A DNA stretch of 64,000 bases from Flavobacterium endoglycinae (lineage in GTDB: Bacteria > Bacteroidota > Bacteroidia > Flavobacteriales > Flavobacteriaceae). Below the pieces are notes generated by a model, which made no database searches, was not told where the DNA came from, and was given only the letters and a program-made list of their open reading frames with translations. The translations under genes and the position numbers were made by a program. The DNA lies in the NCBI RefSeq assembly GCF_017352115.1, contig NZ_CP071448.1, forward strand, positions 744,001 through 808,000, read 5' to 3'. How positions within the stretch are numbered: position 1 is the first letter of the stretch; each line of letters opens with the position of its first letter. This document shows, in pieces, positions 61,563 to 64,000 of the stretch.

Positions 61563-63902
61563 TTAACTTTTATAATTCTTTTTATTAGGTTTTGATGTCA
61601 TATAAAAAGTAATTTTCCCTCCATTTACAACATCAGCATGTTTTAAGAAAGGTCTTGAAAGTTCTTTCCCATTCAATAAAACTTTGCTAACAAAAACATT
61701 TTTATCGGATTGATTTACCGTTTCAACTTCGAAGTTTTTTCCGTTTTCTAAATTGAAAATGGCTTTTTTAATCAGCGGACTTCCCAATGCATATTCATCA
61801 GAACCCGGCGCAACCGGATAAAATCCTAAACTGCTGAAAATATACCAAGCACTCATTTGTCCAAAATCGTCATTTCCTCCTAAACCATCGGCTCCATTTC
61901 TATACATTTTTTTCAGAATCATTCTGATTTTGTCCTGCGATTTCCAAGGTGAATCTGTCCAATTGTATAAATACACTACGTGATGCGAAGGTTCGTTTCC
62001 GTGCACATAATTTCCAATAATTCCATCTCTTGTAATGTCTTCTGTATTTTCAAAATATTTGTCTGGAAGATGCATATTAAACAACGAATCCAGACGCACT
62101 TTAAACTTATCATTTCCTCCCATCATTTTGATCATATCAGCCGGATCTTGCGGTACATATAAACTGTAATTCCATGAATTCCCTTCAATAAAACCTTGTC
62201 CGTGTGTATCAAGCGGATCAAATTCTTTTTTGAAAGTCCCGTCATTTAATTTGGGACGCATAAAACCCGTTTTCTCGTCGTACACATTTTTATAATTCTT
62301 CGATCTTTCGATAAATTCATTGTAAATTTCTGTTTTGCCTAATTTCTTTGCTGCTTGTGCAATCGCCCAGTCATCATAAGCATATTCTAAAGTTTTAGAA
62401 ACCGATGAACCATTTTTATCTTCAGGAACATAGCCTTTTTTCATGTAATATTCCAATCCATCGAAATAAGGCACTTTTGCTGTATTTACACAGGTTTGAA
62501 GTGCTTTTTCAGCATTAAAATTACCATTTCCTTTTACAATCGCGTCAGCAACAACAGAAACGGAATGATAACCAATCATACACCAGTTTTCATTGGCATA
62601 ATGTGACCAGATTGGCAGCATTTTATGAACACTTTGATCTGAATGTGCCAGCATAGAACTAATCATATCTGAATTTCTAGAAGGCTGTACAATATTAAAT
62701 AAAGGATGCAGCGCTCTGTAAGTATCCCATAACGAATAACTTGTGTAGTTGGTAAAATTATCTGCTTTATGAACATTCATGTCCAAACCTTTGTAATTTC
62801 CATCTAAATCCATGTATTCTGTAGGTCCCAAAAAGGCATGATACATTGCGGTATAAAAGTTTACTAAATCTTCTTTTTGAATGGTTTCTACTTGAATTTT
62901 ATTCAGTTCTTTGTTCCAAATTTCCTGACTTTGTTTTTTCACGCGTTCGAAATCCCAATCTGGAATTTCTTTTTTCATGTTTTCTAAAGCTCCTGCAGAA
63001 CTTACAGGCGATAACGCCATTTTTATTTTGATTTTTTCTCCTTCCTGCGTATCAAAGTCAAAGAACAATTTTAGGTTTTGCCCTGCCATTTCTGGAAAGT
63101 TTTTGGTTTGATCAAATCTTCCCCAAAATCCTCGATAAACACTTTTTTCTAATGGCGCTTGTCCGTAGCTTTTTATGGGTTTGCTGAAAGACATTGCAAA
63201 ATAAACCGTTCTGGTTCTTGCCCAGCCATTTGTCTGACGATATCCGGTAATTAAAGTATCGTTTTCAACACGAACAAAAGTCCAAACATTCTTCTTATCA
63301 TAATTGTAAATTCCAGAAGTTAAATCCAGAATAATATGGGCTTCATCTGATTTTGGAAAAGTATATTGATGCATTCCAACTCTTGTTGTAGCTGTAAGTT
63401 CGGCTTTAATGTTATGATCTTCTAAAAGAACACTGTAATATGCTGGTTCAGCTTTTTCTGTTGAATGTGAAAAAGCCGATCTATATCCCGATAATGGTTT
63501 TGAAGCAACTCCTGAATTTAGCTGCAATTTTCCTGTTGTGGGCATAATTAAAAAATCACCTAAATCAGAATGTCCGGTTCCGCTGAAATGGGTGTGGCTG
63601 AAACCTACAATGGTTTTATCTTCATATTGATAACCCGCACAGTATTTATAGACTTCTCCATTGTATTTTCCATTTAAACCGTATGCGATCGTATCGGTTT
63701 CGGGACTTAACTGAACACTTCCAAAAGGAACTGTTGCTCCTGGATACGTATGCCCCATTTTCGCAGTTCCAATCATAGGATCAACATATTGAATTAGGTT
63801 TTTTAATTTCTGTGCATTTACATTTCCAATGCTTAACAGTAAAACTGAAAAAACCAAAATGCTTTTGCATTCTCTTAAAATCGTTGAAATACTTTTTTTC
63901 AT
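61563..63902 (-). CDS. Glycoside hydrolase family 92 alpha-mannosidase, exported
   Basis: A 779-aa enzyme with a signal peptide (to ~VNAQ, 31) and the GH92 two-domain layout: an N-terminal beta-sandwich beginning YVDPMIGTAKMGHTYPGA, with GFSHTHFSGTGHSDLGDF, and a C-terminal (alpha/alpha)6 barrel with EGNSWNYSLYVPQD, the catalytic-region GNEPSHHV and NGADGLGGNDDFGQMSAWY. GH92 enzymes are Ca2+-dependent inverting exo-alpha-mannosidases that trim N-glycans or fungal mannan. No SusCD pair or further glycan genes lie to its left; the right side is cut by the window, so a locus may continue there. Confidence 0.95.
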   Translation of the reverse strand: MKKSISTILRECKSILVFSVLLLSIGNVNAQKLKNLIQYVDPMIGTAKMGHTYPGATVPFGSVQLSPETDTIAYGLNGKYNGEVYKYCAGYQYEDKTIVGFSHTHFSGTGHSDLGDFLIMPTTGKLQLNSGVASKPLSGYRSAFSHSTEKAEPAYYSVLLEDHNIKAELTATTRVGMHQYTFPKSDEAHIILDLTSGIYNYDKKNVWTFVRVENDTLITGYRQTNGWARTRTVYFAMSFSKPIKSYGQAPLEKSVYRGFWGRFDQTKNFPEMAGQNLKLFFDFDTQEGEKIKIKMALSPVSSAGALENMKKEIPDWDFERVKKQSQEIWNKELNKIQVETIQKEDLVNFYTAMYHAFLGPTEYMDLDGNYKGLDMNVHKADNFTNYTSYSLWDTYRALHPLFNIVQPSRNSDMISSMLAHSDQSVHKMLPIWSHYANENWCMIGYHSVSVVADAIVKGNGNFNAEKALQTCVNTAKVPYFDGLEYYMKKGYVPEDKNGSSVSKTLEYAYDDWAIAQAAKKLGKTEIYNEFIERSKNYKNVYDEKTGFMRPKLNDGTFKKEFDPLDTHGQGFIEGNSWNYSLYVPQDPADMIKMMGGNDKFKVRLDSLFNMHLPDKYFENTEDITRDGIIGNYVHGNEPSHHVVYLYNWTDSPWKSQDKIRMILKKMYRNGADGLGGNDDFGQMSAWYIFSSLGFYPVAPGSDEYALGSPLIKKAIFNLENGKNFEVETVNQSDKNVFVSKVLLNGKELSRPFLKHADVVNGGKITFYMTSKPNKKNYKS

Positions 63903-64000
63903 TTATCTATAATTTATTTTCATTTGAAAGTGAAAATGGAACTTCACTTTTGCGGTTCTCGCGGTCTTTATTTTCGGAATTATTCATTTCAAAATGTATG

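Overview
The window is AT-rich chromosomal DNA from a member of the Bacteroidota, almost certainly Flavobacterium or a close relative. The evidence is a gldI gliding lipoprotein gene, a type IX secretion C-terminal sorting domain on a subtilase, many short-signal lipoproteins, TAnnTTTG promoter elements with no clear Shine-Dalgarno sequences, cyclophilin-FKBP fusion proteins, and intergenic repeats of the kind common in flavobacteria. I recognise about 61 protein genes. I see no rRNA, tRNA, CRISPR array, transposase or prophage.

Left part (1-9.2 kb): a truncated GNAT gene, a small lipoprotein, and an alpha-oxoamine synthase that may make the capnine or sphingoid base. Next comes a nitrite respiration module: nirK with a fused cytochrome c domain, nirV and an SCO copper protein on the plus strand, then azurin and an Rrf2-type Fe-S regulator on the minus strand. 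A near-perfect FNR/DNR-type site lies at the class II position upstream of nirK. A NYN-LOTUS RNase-like protein and a membrane-anchored glutamate-synthase-like flavoprotein follow.

9.2-25 kb: three related lipoproteins, a GH88 unsaturated glucuronyl hydrolase, rdgB, a DEAD-box helicase with an RGG-rich tail, a CarboxypepD_reg-like exported protein, pepD, phzF, two ECF sigma factors (one followed by a probable membrane anti-sigma factor), a DUF3810 membrane zinc-motif protein, an acyltransferase and a Nudix CoA pyrophosphatase.

25-40 kb: an NMO/FabK-like flavoprotein, a T9SS-exported subtilase, mnmA, an exported PEP-utilizer/PPDK-type protein with glucan-dikinase-like domain order, DUF4956 and YwqK/MORN proteins, pyrG-yidC, and a nagB-PIG-L fusion gene that is richer in GC than its surroundings.

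40-64 kb: osmC, two LysM envelope proteins and guaA; a CbpA/CbpM chaperone pair; a RidA protein; a CLC channel; the nrnA-gldI-CFBP-CFBP peptidyl-prolyl isomerase cluster; EamA, DoxX, aqpZ and sterol desaturase membrane proteins; an M61 peptidase lipoprotein; and a GH92 alpha-mannosidase.

Most of the region is ordinary core genome. The most interesting parts are the nirK-nirV-SCO/azurin-Rrf2 copper denitrification module with its visible control site, the exported dikinase-like protein, the related lipoprotein set, the LysM-periplasmic-binding fusion, the tandem cyclophilin-FKBP proteins, and several nested inverted-repeat elements between genes.
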